64,000 bases of DNA from Armatimonadota bacterium (lineage in GTDB: Bacteria > Armatimonadota > Fimbriimonadia > Fimbriimonadales > Fimbriimonadaceae): positions 62,001 to 126,000 of the forward strand of contig JACRPN010000021.1 in assembly GCA_016223145.1 (NCBI GenBank), written 5' to 3'. The notes under the pieces are model-generated. The model ran no database searches. It was given only the letters and a program-made list of their open reading frames with translations, and was not told the DNA's origin. A program made the translations under genes and the position numbers. Below are positions 55,383-63,964 of this stretch, one piece after another. The first letter of the stretch is position 1. Each line of letters opens with the position of its first letter.

Positions 55383-56825
55383 TCAGTAAGCCAAGAGCTG
55401 CAGCAACACCATCGCGTTGTGCAGCACGTGCAGGAGGATGGAAGGAACCAACGACCGGGTTTGGTAGGCAAGCATCGCGCTCATCGCGCCGACCGTCGCC
55501 AGGGGCAGCCAAGCGGGGATTCCCGTGGGGTGGATAGCCCCGAAGAGCAGACTCGAAGCCACGATCGCCCAAACCGGCTTCTTGAAAAGACCCTCGAACG
55601 CGGGCAGCAGAATGCCGCGAAACAAGATTTCCTCGAAAATCGGCCCCAGCACCACCGCCGTCAGCCCGAAGCAGACCCAATTCGCTGTGCTCTGCCCACC
55701 CTTGAAAACCTCGACCAACGGATGCTCAGGCGGGGGCAGGCTCCTTAGGAACATAAAGGAGACGGACTCGGCGATGATGAGCAGCGGCTGGAGTGCAGCA
55801 AGGCCGCACAGCGACCATGTCGCATAAGTCGCGAACGAGCTTGCGCGAAACCCTAGCGCGTGGAGGATGGAAACACCGCGGAGCGGCTGGCCATGGAGTA
55901 CCGCGAAGACGACGGCCAGGGTGAGCACCGTCGAAACCAGCGACCTACCCGGCATCGTCAGTGTCGACGCTCCTGCGAAGTGCACGACGGTCCCGATCAG
56001 GTTGAACAGCGCGAAAAAGCCGACGGCGATCAGAGCAAAGCGGTCCGACTCTGCAAAGGAAAGTCGTCCGGCGGGGTGCCCCAATGGCGCCCACTTGCCC
56101 TTGCGCCGCTGAATCGAATAGGTCACCAAGAGGATGCCTCCGGCGGCCAACAGGAACTGCAGCCCCAGCAGGGATCCTCCATAAAGCATGATCTTGCCAA
56201 AGGGAAGCTCGCGCTTGCGGGCGCCCTTGTCCCCGGCAAGCTCACCGGCGTGCACCCGAGCCATCGTCCAGGCGAACCCCTGCCCGACGAGCTTGGGTAC
56301 GGTTTCCTTCGCCAGATTCGGCGATGGAGCAGGTTCGGCGTAGATCACCGCCGCAGCCTGGAACGCAGCGTCCTTCGACCGCTTCAGCGCGGCCACGGCC
56401 TCGGGTGGAACCTTGGACCGCTGCTCGCGCCGGATCGCGGCGAGCAGCAGCGCCGCCTCTGGCTCGGTTTTCGACGGAACCGCCAGCGTTTCCGCCGCGC
56501 CGTCGAGCATGGACAAAAACTGCTTTCGGTCGCGCTCCTCCGCTTCGATAGCCGCCTTCTTCCCGGGCGTCATCGGCCCCTCTTGAGACTCCTTTGGGGA
56601 CAATCGCTCGAGCCATTCGTGCGTGTAGACCGCCGATCGGAGGATCTGCTCCTGGTTGGAGTATTTCGGACCCTCCGCCTTGCTCCGGCTGAAGTAGCCC
56701 GCGGTCTGAGCCACGACCAGGAAGCCAAACAGCAAGACGACCAGGATCCAGCCGATCGGCGGGGGCTTGGGGCCACTCGGCTCCGGCGGCTCAGGTGCCG
56801 ACAAATCGAATTCAGGAAGGCTCAC
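55383..56825 (-). CDS. CPBP-family intramembrane metalloprotease with long N-terminal extension
   Basis: 480 residues from GTG 56825, which overlaps the stop of the upstream gene as GTGA. The C-terminal third carries the CPBP (CAAX protease) motifs EEILFRGILLPAFEGLF and later GAIHPTGIPAWLPLATVGAMSAMLAYQTRSLVPSILLHVLHNA, with metal-binding Glu/His residues. About 8 membrane spans in the C-terminal part. The N-terminal part (residues 1-200) has one membrane helix (GWILVVLLFGFLVVAQTAGYF) and a soluble helical segment not found in short CPBP proteins. Coupled to the big membrane protein. Confidence 0.83.
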   Translation of the reverse strand: MSLPEFDLSAPEPPEPSGPKPPPIGWILVVLLFGFLVVAQTAGYFSRSKAEGPKYSNQEQILRSAVYTHEWLERLSPKESQEGPMTPGKKAAIEAEERDRKQFLSMLDGAAETLAVPSKTEPEAALLLAAIRREQRSKVPPEAVAALKRSKDAAFQAAAVIYAEPAPSPNLAKETVPKLVGQGFAWTMARVHAGELAGDKGARKRELPFGKIMLYGGSLLGLQFLLAAGGILLVTYSIQRRKGKWAPLGHPAGRLSFAESDRFALIAVGFFALFNLIGTVVHFAGASTLTMPGRSLVSTVLTLAVVFAVLHGQPLRGVSILHALGFRASSFATYATWSLCGLAALQPLLIIAESVSFMFLRSLPPPEHPLVEVFKGGQSTANWVCFGLTAVVLGPIFEEILFRGILLPAFEGLFKKPVWAIVASSLLFGAIHPTGIPAWLPLATVGAMSAMLAYQTRSLVPSILLHVLHNAMVLLQLLAY

Positions 56826-58780
56826 TGGGCCCCGAGCCCCCGCTCTCCGAAGCTGATCGTATAGGTGCTCTGACGGGTGATGATTGCCATGACCATCCAA
56901 ATCGCATCCGCGGCATATTCGGCCACCAAAATGCCCAGCGCCGCGTCGCGAAGCTTGTCATACCCCTTCAGGCCGTAGTAGCGCTGGACAAAGCGCTTGA
57001 TGAGGAGCACCACGAGGATGCCAAACCAGTAGTAATCCACCCCGAAATTCATCGCCAGCACGTAGCCGGCGGGGTGCAGCGGGAACGCTGGGACGCGGAA
57101 CCGCACAAAGTCGAGCAGCGCCACTACCGCGAACCCGAACACAGTCATGGTGATGCCGATGACATCGGGTCCGTGGCGGTTGTTGACCATGTTCTGAAGG
57201 TAATAGAGCCCGTCGTCCCATCGCCGGTACTCACCGGTCCGATAGCTAAAGACGTGCAGGAAGAAGTAGGCCAGGAGCAGGGCCACAGCGCTCGATGCAA
57301 AGGTGAGGCCGAAAATGCGCTTGAGGTTGAGCCCCTCCATTTGGCCCATCTTCAGGGTCTCGAGCTGGTATGGCTGCGGATGAGTGCGATAGATCCGGTT
57401 CATGATGATGAACACTTGGTTCACCCACACGGCCTGGCGGTTCGTGACCCACTGGTTGCCCAGGAACCGGTGCATGATGCTGTTCGGCCCAAAGAACGCG
57501 AACTCGTGCGTTGGCGGCCCCAACTGGGCCCGGATGCGGGTCAGCACGAAGCTGAACACCAGGAACAGCCCGAAGTAGGGGACCATGTAGGCTACCGAGA
57601 GCGAGCCGACCAGCCCATACCAGACCACCACGCCAAAGGAGAACAGAAGCATCAGGAAGGCCCAGCGGTGGGTGATGCCCCCATCATCCTCCTTTTCCCC
57701 TGTCCAGATGGCACGCCAAACGCCCCTCAGATAGGAGCGAGATACCCACAGCGCGCCGAGGAACATCGCAATCACACCACCCCAGGTCTGTTCGTCGAAG
57801 TAAGGCGGCCCGGGCGAGATGTAGGTGCCGGCAAACGTCCCCTGGGGATAGCCGTAGGAGGCCAGAACCACGTGCGTCGCCTTTCTGAGCAAGAAGAAGA
57901 AGACCAGGCTGAAGATCAGGTCATTCGGCATGAACACGGCGATCGCAGCCATGAACGGGTAAATCGAGATGCTGAACTGCCCGATCTGGTTCCAGGGCGG
58001 CTCGGTGAAGATCCAACTGATTTCGGCGAGGTCCTTGACCGGCACGCGGGGAAGGTTCGGATACAGGAAGTTGAAGCCGTTTAGGATGTCGATGGCGAAC
58101 ATCACCCCGAACGCGATCCACATGGTTTTGGAGCGCCACATCGGGCCTGCGCCGCCCTTCTCGTTGATCGCGACGGGGAGTTGGATCAACGGGAAGGTGA
58201 GCCGCTCGGTCTTGCACCAAGCCCCACGCATCAGCGAGTTCACGCAGTAACAGGCCAGGCTGATCGCCAAGAACAGCCCCGCCCAACCCAGATAGAGAGG
58301 CCAAAAGATGGGGAGTTTGCCCACCACGTACCAGAAGCCGCGCCCGCCGTGGGCGATGTCCATGACCTTGTCCGGGTCCTTGATCGCCAGCCAGTCCGGC
58401 ATTTCCTTGAGGAAGTACTTTTGGATCGTGGGGTCTTTCGCGCCATCCACGGCGAACATGTGCATCGCCGAATGCTCGACCCAGGCCCATTCGGACCCCA
58501 CCGCTGAGCCCACGCTCAGGATGGCCCAAATCACCAGGAAGTCGGGCTGATTGAAGGCCAGCCTCGGGGTCCAAAGACGGAGCGGAAGGTTTACAAGCGC
58601 GAGCAAAAGCATCGCGCCAACCGGCGCCACCAGCAGCGAGAACATCGAGGAGTACTGCTGGTTCGCGCAGGCAAAGACTACGAAAGGCAGGAGCACGAAC
58701 GCGGCTACAACCGCCCGCCCCCTGATCCGCTTGAAAGCGGGCTCAGGAAGGGGTTGTGCGGCCTGGTCGGGCTCGGTCAT
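56822..58780 (-). CDS. Large multi-span membrane protein (DUF6785/DUF6784-like)
   Basis: 652 residues from ATG 58780. About 12 hydrophobic spans, an extracytoplasmic-like WAWVEHSAMHMFAVDGAKDPTIQKYFLKEMPDWL region and conserved-looking GGAGPMWRSKTMWIAFGVMFAIDILNGFNFLYPNLP. The pattern resembles the DUF6785/DUF6784 proteins seen in Planctomycetes and Armatimonadota, possibly distant oligopeptide-transporter (OPT) relatives; I am not certain. It is translationally coupled to the CPBP protease, which suggests a joint function. Confidence 0.65.
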   Translation of the reverse strand: MTEPDQAAQPLPEPAFKRIRGRAVVAAFVLLPFVVFACANQQYSSMFSLLVAPVGAMLLLALVNLPLRLWTPRLAFNQPDFLVIWAILSVGSAVGSEWAWVEHSAMHMFAVDGAKDPTIQKYFLKEMPDWLAIKDPDKVMDIAHGGRGFWYVVGKLPIFWPLYLGWAGLFLAISLACYCVNSLMRGAWCKTERLTFPLIQLPVAINEKGGAGPMWRSKTMWIAFGVMFAIDILNGFNFLYPNLPRVPVKDLAEISWIFTEPPWNQIGQFSISIYPFMAAIAVFMPNDLIFSLVFFFLLRKATHVVLASYGYPQGTFAGTYISPGPPYFDEQTWGGVIAMFLGALWVSRSYLRGVWRAIWTGEKEDDGGITHRWAFLMLLFSFGVVVWYGLVGSLSVAYMVPYFGLFLVFSFVLTRIRAQLGPPTHEFAFFGPNSIMHRFLGNQWVTNRQAVWVNQVFIIMNRIYRTHPQPYQLETLKMGQMEGLNLKRIFGLTFASSAVALLLAYFFLHVFSYRTGEYRRWDDGLYYLQNMVNNRHGPDVIGITMTVFGFAVVALLDFVRFRVPAFPLHPAGYVLAMNFGVDYYWFGILVVLLIKRFVQRYYGLKGYDKLRDAALGILVAEYAADAIWMVMAIITRQSTYTISFGERGLGAQ

Positions 58781-59056
58781 GGCTACATGGAGTGTTCGGG
58801 GTGGATGGGTTCAATCCTGCCTGTGTTGCCTGGGGCGCAGGAGCAGCTTGTTTCCATAGCGCCTCACTAAATCCCCCGTCCCTTGGAGGGCGAAGCTCCG
58901 TCCGAGCCGACCAAGGCTATAAGCTCACTCAGAGGCGCGCCAAAAGCCAAGGACCCGTTGTCAGGCTGACACCCGAGCCTATTGCAGAGATTGGCAACCG
59001 GGCCGAGTCTGGAGACTCGCGCTCCTCGGCCCGCGAGACCGTTCATGGGATCAGCC
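58781..59056. other. Intergenic region with one hairpin
   Basis: 276 bases. A GC-rich hairpin with arms CGGGCCGAG and CTCGGCCCG lies at about 59000-59035. The rest includes CCTTGGAGGGCGAAGCTCCGTCC near 58882, which also pairs. No gene is seen. Confidence 0.4.
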
Positions 59057-59824
59057 TCACGGTGCTTTTCGCTTGCTCTTTCCTGCCGCCCACTCGATTC
59101 CCTTCGCAAGGCTCTGCATGAACAAAGGCTCAGCGTAGGTCTCCTTTACGTGGCCCATGGCGTTGTACCAGGCCCTTCCGCCGCCGTATTCGTGCTTCCA
59201 CATGATCGGGTGGTCGCCCATGCCCCCGCCCTGGTAGGTGCTCTCATCGAGCGAAGCCAATACGTGGACCTGGCCCCTAGGATTGCTCCGAAAGCTGTAC
59301 CACTCGTCGCGCCGCTTCCAGAGCTCGGGAAGCATCCTGGTGCTCGGATCATTGCGGTCTTCGACCTTCGTCACGGCTTCTTGGATGGCCGGGTGGCTTT
59401 TGAACCATGCGCCCACCAGCTTGCCGTACCAGGGCCAGTCGTATTCCGTGTCACTTGCGGCGTGAATGCCAACATAGCCGCCGCCCCTTTTCACAAAGCC
59501 CTCGAAGGCGGTCTGCTGATCGTTGTTCAGACAGTCGCCGGTGGTGCATTCGAAGATGACCACATCGAAGCGTTGAAGGCTTACCGGGTTGAACACGGAA
59601 GCGTCCTCCGTGTGCTCCGAGGTCCACTTCAAGTCCGCGCACATCTTCCGAATCGCCTCGTGGGCCACGGGGATGCAGTCGTGGCGGAAGCCGGCGGTCT
59701 TTGAAAAGACCAAAACCGAAATCGGCTTGGGTTGGCTCCTGACCCTCTCAGGGAACTCTCCGAACTGGGGATCCTGGCCGACAGCAGAGGTCAAGACAGC
59801 GGCAAGAAGCATCGAGATGGCCAT
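59057..59824 (-). CDS. ThuA-like domain protein, exported
   Basis: 255 residues from ATG 59824, with signal peptide MAISMLLAAVLTSAVG. The ThuA (glutamine-amidotransferase-like) fold is visible: ISVLVFSKTAGFRHDCIPVAHEAIRKM, FDVVIFECTTGDCLNNDQQTAFEGFVKRGGGYVGIHAASDTEYDWPWYG, then KHEYGGGRAWYNAMGHVKETY. ThuA proteins act in disaccharide use; exported forms frequently neighbour DUF1080 genes, as here. The 51-base gap to the divergent DUF1080 gene must hold both promoters. Confidence 0.88.
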   Translation of the reverse strand: MAISMLLAAVLTSAVGQDPQFGEFPERVRSQPKPISVLVFSKTAGFRHDCIPVAHEAIRKMCADLKWTSEHTEDASVFNPVSLQRFDVVIFECTTGDCLNNDQQTAFEGFVKRGGGYVGIHAASDTEYDWPWYGKLVGAWFKSHPAIQEAVTKVEDRNDPSTRMLPELWKRRDEWYSFRSNPRGQVHVLASLDESTYQGGGMGDHPIMWKHEYGGGRAWYNAMGHVKETYAEPLFMQSLAKGIEWAAGKSKRKAP

Positions 59825-59875
59825 ATCGTAGTTATAGCGCAACGAAAGCAGACAATTTGGGGTCAAAATGGCGAC

Positions 59876-60541
59876 ATGATCGCATTGCTCGCTGCAACCG
59901 TTCTTCTGCAAACCGACAACATGCTCACTCCGGCAGAGGTCAAGGCCGGCTGGCAGCTTCTTTTCGACGGCAAGACCACCAAGGGTTGGCACAACTTCAA
60001 GGCCAAGGGCGTAAAGCCCGGCTGGACCGTCAAAGACGGCGTGCTGACCAGCAGCGACCCCGGCAACGCCGGTGACATCGTCACCGACGAGCAGTTCACT
60101 TGGTTCGAACTGCAGCTCGACTACAGGAACACCGTCGGCGGCAACAGCGGGATCATGTTCCGCGTCGTGGACGGCGAGGAAACCTGGCACAGCGGCCCCG
60201 AGGTCCAGATTTATGACTATCAGGGCGCCGCAGGCGCGCAAAAGACCGGGTGGCTCTATGAGCTTTATCCCGGTGAGAAGGAAACCACCAACCCGCCCGG
60301 CCAGTGGGACCACCTTCGGCTGCTCGTTTCACCCGAGAAGTGCCAGACCGACATCAACGGGGCGAAGTACTACGAGTTTGTGATCGACAGCAAGGACTGG
60401 TGGGACCGGGTAGCCAAGAGCAAGTTCTCTGAGCATCCCGAGTTTGCCAAGGCCAAAACGGGTTCAATCGGCATCCAGGGCGACCACGGCGTGGTCAGCT
60501 TCCGAAACATCAAGATTCGGAAGATCAAACCCAGAGGCTAG
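59876..60541 (+). CDS. Secreted DUF1080 (3-keto-disaccharide hydrolase-like) protein
   Basis: 221 residues from ATG 59876, with GGGG upstream. Signal peptide IALLAATVLLQT. Motifs: AGWQLLFDGKTTKGWHNFKAKG, GWTVKDGVLTSSDPGNAGDIVTDEQFTWFELQLDYRNTVGGNSGIMFRVVDGEETWHSGPEVQIYDYQG, and the C-terminal GSIGIQGDHGVVSFRNIKIRKI. All are classic for the family. It is divergent from ThuA, the usual partner. A rho-independent terminator lies about 170 bases downstream. Confidence 0.9.
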   Translation: MIALLAATVLLQTDNMLTPAEVKAGWQLLFDGKTTKGWHNFKAKGVKPGWTVKDGVLTSSDPGNAGDIVTDEQFTWFELQLDYRNTVGGNSGIMFRVVDGEETWHSGPEVQIYDYQGAAGAQKTGWLYELYPGEKETTNPPGQWDHLRLLVSPEKCQTDINGAKYYEFVIDSKDWWDRVAKSKFSEHPEFAKAKTGSIGIQGDHGVVSFRNIKIRKIKPRG

Positions 60542-60714
60542 TAGCCATCTCAACATCCTGGACGACGTGTACCGGAGGAACTGAGGGACAAAGGAACGAA
60601 GGGACGCGGACCTGTAGCCGCAGAGCCTGCCCCGACTCGTCGGGGTCTTTAGCCTGCGTCCGGGCATTTATGAGATAGCTTGGTGCCTATCAGGCCGGTT
60701 TCAAAGTCGCTGAA
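60542..60714. repeat. Intergenic repeat fragments
   Basis: Family B units (GAGGGACAAAGGAACGAAGG, 60582-60605) followed by a CCCCGAC/GTCGGGG hairpin at about 60631-60647 and GCAGAGCCTG...AGCCTGCG blocks, similar to those at 23722-23746. No gene. Confidence 0.6.
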
Positions 60715-60749
60715 CCCTCATGACGCTTCTTCGTCATGGGGGTTTTTCT
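60715..60749 (+). terminator. Intrinsic terminator after the DUF1080 gene
   Basis: Stem CCCTCATGACG (60715-60725) with CGTCATGGGGG (60732-60742), one weak pair, a 6-base loop, then TTTTTCTT. This is the clearest rho-independent terminator in the window. It also lies immediately beside the 3' end of the convergent activator gene. Confidence 0.8.
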
Positions 60750-62351
60750 TCATGGCAGCGACAGTTGGTCCAGATAAGTGTCTTCGAACGTCGGGTCCAG
60801 GTTGAGTTCGACAACCTCCACGCCGTGCCGAGCCAAGGAAAGTTCATTCAAGGTGTTCATGTCCAGCAGACAAAGGGTGGCTCCGGCGAGCGACGTGTTG
60901 CCCACCAGTTGGATTTGGCTCTCTGTGAACCCGGGAAGTAGGCCGCAGCCAATGGCTTTGCCCAAGTCCAAGTGCATGCCGAAACCGCCGGCAAGGTACA
61001 GGGTCTTGACGTTCTTCGGCGACATCCCCTTGCGTGCGAGCAACGTGAGGATTCCTGCCGCGATCGCGGCTTTGGCTTGCAGAAGTTTGGCGACGTCGCC
61101 TTCCGTGACCACAATTGGACGCTTGCCTTGGCCGTAAGCCAGCCGAAGGCTCACGCCGTGGTCGGAGGGCATCTTCCAGGCGTCGAGCCCCTCCACCTCC
61201 TGAATGCGCCCAGTCGGGCTGAGCAGCCCAACGCGCCGACCCTCTGATAAAAAATCCACATACGCCGAGCCGCAGATGCCGGTCGGTTTCATTCCGGGCG
61301 GGCCTATCTTCTCGACCGTGACGCCCAGGGGATCGGCGGAAAGGTGGACGTAGGAGATTGCTCCCTCACCGGCACGGATACCGCATTGGAGCCCGCTGCC
61401 CTCGAATGCCGGACCTGCGGCGGTAGCGCAACCGAGCACATGCCCGTCCACGTTCAGCAGGATCTCGCCGTTCGTGCCGACGTCTACTAATAGGCTTGGC
61501 CCTTCGTCGTAGAGCAAACCCGATGCGAAGAGCCCGGCCGTCAAATCCGCGCCGATGTAAGCCGCAATCGAAGGCAGCAGATGAACAACGGCCCCGGGTG
61601 GATCCAGGCCCAATTGACCCGCCTCGAAGGGAGCCTGCTCCAGAAAGGCAGGTGTGAAGGGGGCGAAGCCGAGCGGCGTCGGGTCCACTCCCATCAAGAG
61701 GTGCAGCATCGTCGTGTTCCCGGCGATGGAAAGAGCCCTGATTCTGCTCGAATCGGGTGCGGCTTCGGCGATCAGCGGCTTCAGCGTCTCCTCGACAATA
61801 GCCTTCTGCAAGAGGCCGAGCATCGTCGGATCGGTCGAGCACAAGTTGATTCGTGTGAGCACATCGTCGCCAAAGTGCATTTGCTTGTTGAATCCCGAGG
61901 CTCGGCCAACGACCTCCCCACGGCTTAGGTCCAGCGCCTGAATCGCGATGGTGGTCGTCCCGATGTCGATGGCGACGCCAATGCCTTCTTGAGCCACCGG
62001 ATCCTTCGCGATGGGAACGTTCACCCGGTAGCTGTCGAGAACCTGTGGCGCGTAGGCGAGCCGCGAGCGCTGAGGCACCCTGAGCACCAGCAAATCGCCG
62101 CTCGGCTTGTACCGGCAGCCCTGCAGTTCCATCGGGGAGTCTGGCGTGACTTCAAGTTCGCCGCCATCGACATGCTGCAGGGAACCCTGAATCACATCCA
62201 CCATGCACCCTGCGCAAAGGTCGCGCTCGCCGCAACGGGTGTTGAGCGGCAGATTGAACGACCTGAGGATCTGTGCGATCGACCGATTTGCCTGATCTGC
62301 GCCGAGCACCAATTGCTCGGTTTGCTCTTCTAGCTGCACCTCAATGCGCAT
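60750..62351 (-). CDS. Reductive activator of corrinoid proteins (2Fe-2S + ASKHA, DUF4445)
   Basis: 533 residues from ATG 62351. N-terminal 2Fe-2S domain with ligands in RCGERDLCAGC and LQGC (near residue 75), then the ASKHA ATPase part: GIGVAIDIGTTTIAIQALDLSRGEVV, ALSIAGNTTMLHLLMG, LLVDVGTNGEILL, GSGLQCGIRAGEGAI, and YLAGGFGMHLDLGKAIGCGLLP. Such proteins reduce inactive Co(II) corrinoid to Co(I) for methyl transfer. It overlaps the DUF1638 gene by 11 bases and stands with a corrinoid protein gene. Confidence 0.88.
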   Translation of the reverse strand: MRIEVQLEEQTEQLVLGADQANRSIAQILRSFNLPLNTRCGERDLCAGCMVDVIQGSLQHVDGGELEVTPDSPMELQGCRYKPSGDLLVLRVPQRSRLAYAPQVLDSYRVNVPIAKDPVAQEGIGVAIDIGTTTIAIQALDLSRGEVVGRASGFNKQMHFGDDVLTRINLCSTDPTMLGLLQKAIVEETLKPLIAEAAPDSSRIRALSIAGNTTMLHLLMGVDPTPLGFAPFTPAFLEQAPFEAGQLGLDPPGAVVHLLPSIAAYIGADLTAGLFASGLLYDEGPSLLVDVGTNGEILLNVDGHVLGCATAAGPAFEGSGLQCGIRAGEGAISYVHLSADPLGVTVEKIGPPGMKPTGICGSAYVDFLSEGRRVGLLSPTGRIQEVEGLDAWKMPSDHGVSLRLAYGQGKRPIVVTEGDVAKLLQAKAAIAAGILTLLARKGMSPKNVKTLYLAGGFGMHLDLGKAIGCGLLPGFTESQIQLVGNTSLAGATLCLLDMNTLNELSLARHGVEVVELNLDPTFEDTYLDQLSLP

Positions 62352-63090
62352 CGTTCGGCACCGCCTCGATCACCCGCTCGTCGGCTGTCAGCCGGAGGGT
62401 CTGTCCTGCCTCCAGAACCAGGAACCTGTCGGAGTCCCAATCCCCATTCAAGAGCGCCTGTAACAAGCTAGGATCGCCTTGCTGCCGGTCGAACGCCCAG
62501 CCCAGCCACGTCGCGCACTTCTGGGTGTAGCGAATGTCCCGCTCGGTGGCGCCGGGACCGAGGTCCACATAAGTCGCCCGGTCATACGTCGAAAACCAGT
62601 GCTGCTCGGTCTCCATCAAGAACTCGGCGTTGTCCTCGCCGTACTTCTCGACATACTCGCCCTTCAGACGGTTGTAGCGCTCCTCCCCTGGTGGGATGTG
62701 GTGGCGGTTCCAGCCGGGGCTGTACCAATAGGTCCCAGGGTTCTTCCTGACGTATTCGGCGTAGCGCTCCTTGCTGCCGAGGAGGAGCGTGATGCAGTCG
62801 TGAGCCCGTGATATCACCAGCTTGGCACGGCGCGACGTCACGCCCTCGGTGCCCCGGCTGCAGAGCCCGTAGCCCAGGACAATGGCCTCGGCGTCCGTCT
62901 CCGCCTCCACCTTGTCGATGGCGGCCTGGAGGTCGCGGCGCAGACGGTCCGGCTCGTTGTGCAGTCCCTGGGGCATCAGGTCGATGCGCAGAATGTGCGA
63001 TAGACCCTGGGCAAAGTGGGCCACCTCGTCCTCCAGCACCGCGCAGGTGATCACGACGGTTCTGGGTTTTGGGTTCTCAGGCGGATTCAT
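62341..63090 (-). CDS. DUF1638 family protein of a corrinoid methyltransfer module
   Basis: 249 residues from ATG 63090. Family motifs: TVVITCAVLEDEVAHF, AIVLGYGLCSRGTEGV, AKLVISRAHDCITLLLGSKERYAEYVRKNPGTYWYSPGW, and later THKCATWLGW-like YTQKCATWLGW. DUF1638 genes recurrently neighbour corrinoid methyltransferase systems, although the biochemical role is not established. Conserved cysteines (LCSRG, HDC, KCA) could bind metal. Divergent from the corrinoid protein gene across 241 bases. Confidence 0.82.
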   Translation of the reverse strand: MNPPENPKPRTVVITCAVLEDEVAHFAQGLSHILRIDLMPQGLHNEPDRLRRDLQAAIDKVEAETDAEAIVLGYGLCSRGTEGVTSRRAKLVISRAHDCITLLLGSKERYAEYVRKNPGTYWYSPGWNRHHIPPGEERYNRLKGEYVEKYGEDNAEFLMETEQHWFSTYDRATYVDLGPGATERDIRYTQKCATWLGWAFDRQQGDPSLLQALLNGDWDSDRFLVLEAGQTLRLTADERVIEAVPNDAH

Positions 63091-63331
63091 GTCGCTCTCT
63101 TCTTGTTCGGCACGCGTCGTGGCCCCACCCAGAGACCCACAAGCTGATTTTGGTTCAACCCAGCCCCTACATGCCGGATTTCTATACTTTACAAAAATGG
63201 AACCTTTCAGTGTGCTCCTGGCACAATCTCGCAAGATAGACTGAACGCGCCATCACCCACGGGTGCCACTAGCGCTCGGGCATCGGCCAGGGGCACTAGA
63301 ACCAAGCTCGCGGGAAACTGAGCGAAGCACT
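63091..63331. other. Divergent intergenic region of the corrinoid module
   Basis: 241 bases between the start codons of the DUF1638 and corrinoid protein genes. It contains an AT-rich TCTATACTTTACAAAAA at about 63181-63197 and a weak stem GTGCC (63263) with GGCAC (63292). I looked for a cobalamin riboswitch and did not find a convincing B12 box. Confidence 0.4.
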
Positions 63332-63958
63332 ATGAGCGAACATCAACCCCTCACCGACGCGGTCGTCAAAGGGGACCGCGGCACTGCCACCCAACTCACC
63401 CAGTCCCTTCTCGACTCCGGCACACCGCCGCAAAACGTTCTCGCCAGCCTGGTCGAGGGCATGGACATCGTCGGCGACCGATTCCAGCGCAACGAGGCCT
63501 TTGTGCCTGAGATGCTGATCGCCGCTCGAGCGATGAAAGAGAGCATGGCCATCCTGGAGCCGCATCTGGTCAAGGCCGGCATCCGCCCCGAGTACACAGC
63601 CGTCATCGGCACGGTTCAAGGCGACCTTCACGACATCGGTAAGAACCTGGTCGCGATGATGTGGCGCGGCGCGCATTTCAATGTCGTGGACTTGGGCACC
63701 AACGTTTCGGCCGACAAGTTCGTCGAGGCGGCGCGCGACAACAACGCCCATCTTGTGGGCTTGAGCGCCCTGTTGACGACGACGATGCCGGCGATGAAGG
63801 ACACCGTTTCGGCCATCCGGTCAGCTGGACTTTCGTCGAAGGTCATGATTGGAGGCGCTCCCATTACGCAGGAGTTTGCCGACTCGATCGGGGCCGACGC
63901 CTTCGCTCCCGACGCCGCCAGCGGCGTGGACATCGCGCGCAAACTTTTGACCGCGTAA
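63332..63958 (+). CDS. Corrinoid (B12-binding) methyl-carrier protein
   Basis: 208 residues from ATG 63332. N-terminal four-helix cap (VVKGDRGTATQLTQSLLDSG ... LVEGMDIVGDRFQRNEAFVPEMLIAARAMKESMAIL) and Rossmann B12 domain with the DxHxxG motif in GTVQGDLHDIGKNLV, plus VVDLGTNVSADKFVEAA, GLSALLTTTMPAMKDTV and VMIGGAPITQEFADSIGADAFAPDA. It carries methyl groups between two methyltransferases, as MtbC/MttC/MtaC do. Divergent from its putative activase; a second gene follows after 6 bases. Confidence 0.92.
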   Translation: MSEHQPLTDAVVKGDRGTATQLTQSLLDSGTPPQNVLASLVEGMDIVGDRFQRNEAFVPEMLIAARAMKESMAILEPHLVKAGIRPEYTAVIGTVQGDLHDIGKNLVAMMWRGAHFNVVDLGTNVSADKFVEAARDNNAHLVGLSALLTTTMPAMKDTVSAIRSAGLSSKVMIGGAPITQEFADSIGADAFAPDAASGVDIARKLLTA

Positions 63959-63964
63959 ACCGTT

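Noticed and set aside
63091-63331. Cobalamin riboswitch upstream of the corrinoid protein gene
   Set aside because: GGTGCC and GGGAAAC fragments occur, but no B12 box and no consistent fold could be traced by eye.
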